64,000 bases of DNA, taken from the NCBI GenBank assembly GCA_000697355.1, contig JNEN01001214.1, positions 62,001-126,000 on the forward strand. Reading direction: 5' to 3'. Positions 62,600 through 64,000 of the stretch are shown here, in pieces (the first letter of the stretch is position 1; every line of letters starts with the position of its first letter). A model generated the notes under the pieces. It did not search any database and was not told the DNA's origin. It worked only from the letters and a program-made list of their open reading frames with translations. A program made the translations under genes and the position numbers. The DNA is from Syncephalastrum monosporum B8922 (Eukaryota; Mucoromycota; Mucoromycetes; Mucorales; Syncephalastraceae).

Positions 62600-64000
62600 A
62601 TGTTGCTCTTCCGTTGCAAAACTCCTCGCATTTGGAGGATCAAGACGTCATGGCGTTCCTACTCGACTGAATCGCCCTATTCAGTTGTTCATAAACCTGT
62701 CATGCTCACCGAAGTGGTGGATCAACTTTCACCCAAGACCGGTGGCCTCTACTGCGATCTCACCTTCGGCGATGGTGGATACACGCGAGCTATCTTGGGT
62801 GCGTAAGCTTCGTTCGTATTATGCAGGCTCTTGCTGATAAGCGTGTTTTTAGACGCCTGTGATTGTCAGGTGGTGGCTGTCGACCAGGACCCGACCGCAT
62901 ATGAAAAGGCACGGCAAATGGCCGACATGAGCCAATACAAGTAAGCAACAAGCAAATTTTCTGCTACTGCTTCGAGAAGCTCAATCGATACCGATACAGA
63001 GGTCGGCTCTTTCCCATGCTGGGTCGGTTTGGCCAGATAGATCGGCTGGTACAGGATCGATGGAGGTAAAGAGGAAAACTTTAGCAAAAGAGGCTGCGTA
63101 GCTGAATGGGGGTGGGTTATTTGACAGTTTGCCCTGTTTCGACGGCATGGTCATGGATATCGGTGTTTCCAGTAGTCAGGTAAGCCTCCATTTCGTATGA
63201 TTCTTCTTAAAACTCAATCCTTTCCCTAGCTAGAAACACCTTCGCGCGGCTTTTCGTACAAACTGGACGGCCCGCTCGACATGCGCATGTTTTCGCGTGG
63301 CCAGGGCACGGAAACCACCTTTGAAGAAGAGCGTGGTCTGCTGCACAAGTCCATCTCGGCCTATGAGGTCGTCAACTTTTTCCGCCAGGAACAGATTGCC
63401 GACATTATCTATCAGGTAGAACCTTTAAGGAAAAAAAGGCAACGCCCGTTCTTTCGACCTCATTTTCTTTTTTCTTTTTATTTGTCTTCAGTTTGGTGGT
63501 GATCGGCTCTCACGCAAGATCGCGCGCGCGATCGTGACCGCCCGCCAGCAGGAACCAATCGAGACCACGAGCCAACTCGCGGCGCTTATCCACAAGGCAT
63601 GCCCTCAGCCTCGGTGGCAGCGTGGCGACGATGACATGGTCCGCAACACGGCCGCACGTACCTTCCAAGCCATCCGTATCTACGTCAATAATGAGGTATT
63701 TATTGCCCTAGGCCCTTGGCTCGTTTGTTTCACAGGATCGCTCATGACTTCTTCTTTTGTTCAGTTGGGCGAGCTCGAATCCGCGTTGCGTGCGAGCGAA
63801 TATCTCCTCAAGCCCGGCGGCAACCTGGCCGTGGTGACCTTCCACTCCCTCGAGGACAGGATGGTCAAGCGGTTCCTTAACCACACGTCCGGCAAGCGCA
63901 GTGTCGAGCACGCCGAGAGTCACAACTTTCGCCAGCTCAGGGCGGCCCACCGTGCGGCACGGAAACGCAAGGACGAGGACGAGGCGTTTTCTGCTGCTGC
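62600..64000 (+). CDS. METTL15: METTL15/RsmH-type rRNA cytosine-N4 methyltransferase, 3' end outside window
   Basis: MraW/RsmH family SAM-dependent methyltransferase; METTL15 makes N4-methylcytosine in mitochondrial small-subunit rRNA. Exons 62600-62798, 62853-62940, 63000-63065, 63128-63179, 63230-63415, 63492-63695, 63765 to the edge. The N-terminus ([20 protein letters not shown]) is basic and amphipathic, fitting mitochondrial import. Family motifs: [137 protein letters not shown]. Intron 1 uses a GTGCGT donor, preferred over a better-looking GTAAGC 4 bp later because only it keeps frame. The C-terminus is missing. Confidence 0.93.

Overview
The window reads as nuclear DNA of an early-diverging fungus, most likely Mucoromycota (inference; no marker gene settles it). 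Genes are split by many short introns, mostly about 50-90 nt with GTAAGT-like donors, intergenic spaces are small, and several products suggest a non-Dikarya fungus: a SAD/BRSK-type kinase, an HRI-type eIF2alpha kinase, WDR53, an MFSD6-like carrier and a metazoan-style 4E-BP. I reconstructed 24 protein genes by joining exons with reading phase and family alignments recalled from memory. No database search was possible. No rRNA, tRNA, CRISPR or intact transposon was seen.

Layout. 1-8 kb: SMU1 (minus, cut by the left edge), a Zn2Cys6 regulator (plus), a SAD/BRSK/Cdr2-like kinase (plus). 8.4-18 kb: TRAPPC10 (plus, 20 exons) meets WDR53 (minus) tail to tail with 8 bp between the stops; WDR53 starts 39 bp after the stop of a degenerate kinesin-like gene (minus). 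18-25.8 kb: cyclophilin H, DNMT2, a small secreted protein and a mitochondrial ABC half transporter (all plus), then MED22 and an Mpo1/DUF962 protein (minus). 26.2-32.6 kb: VPS8 (minus). 33.8-41.1 kb: an HRI-type kinase (plus), the TORC2 subunit SIN1 (minus) and a 4E-BP (plus), three regulators of translation or TOR signalling side by side. 41.3-49 kb: alpha/beta hydrolase (minus), MFSD6-like carrier (plus), NCS2 purine permease (minus). 49-53 kb: a gene-poor, AT-rich stretch, then an nrc-2/Fpk1 AGC kinase (minus). 53.3-64 kb: a small basic protein with two RVSF motifs, a PSP1-domain protein, an epoxide hydrolase, a gene-poor stretch with decayed coding-like pieces, and a METTL15/RsmH methyltransferase (all plus) cut by the right edge.

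The most interesting observations are (1) a kinesin motor-fold gene in which every nucleotide-binding motif has been replaced, (2) a 118-residue 4E-BP with the Thr-Pro sites, eIF4E-binding motif and C-terminal TOS-like motif of the animal protein, (3) at least five GC-AG introns, all with GCAAGT donors, among about 137 introns, and (4) an uncharacterised small protein with two candidate PP1-docking motifs.
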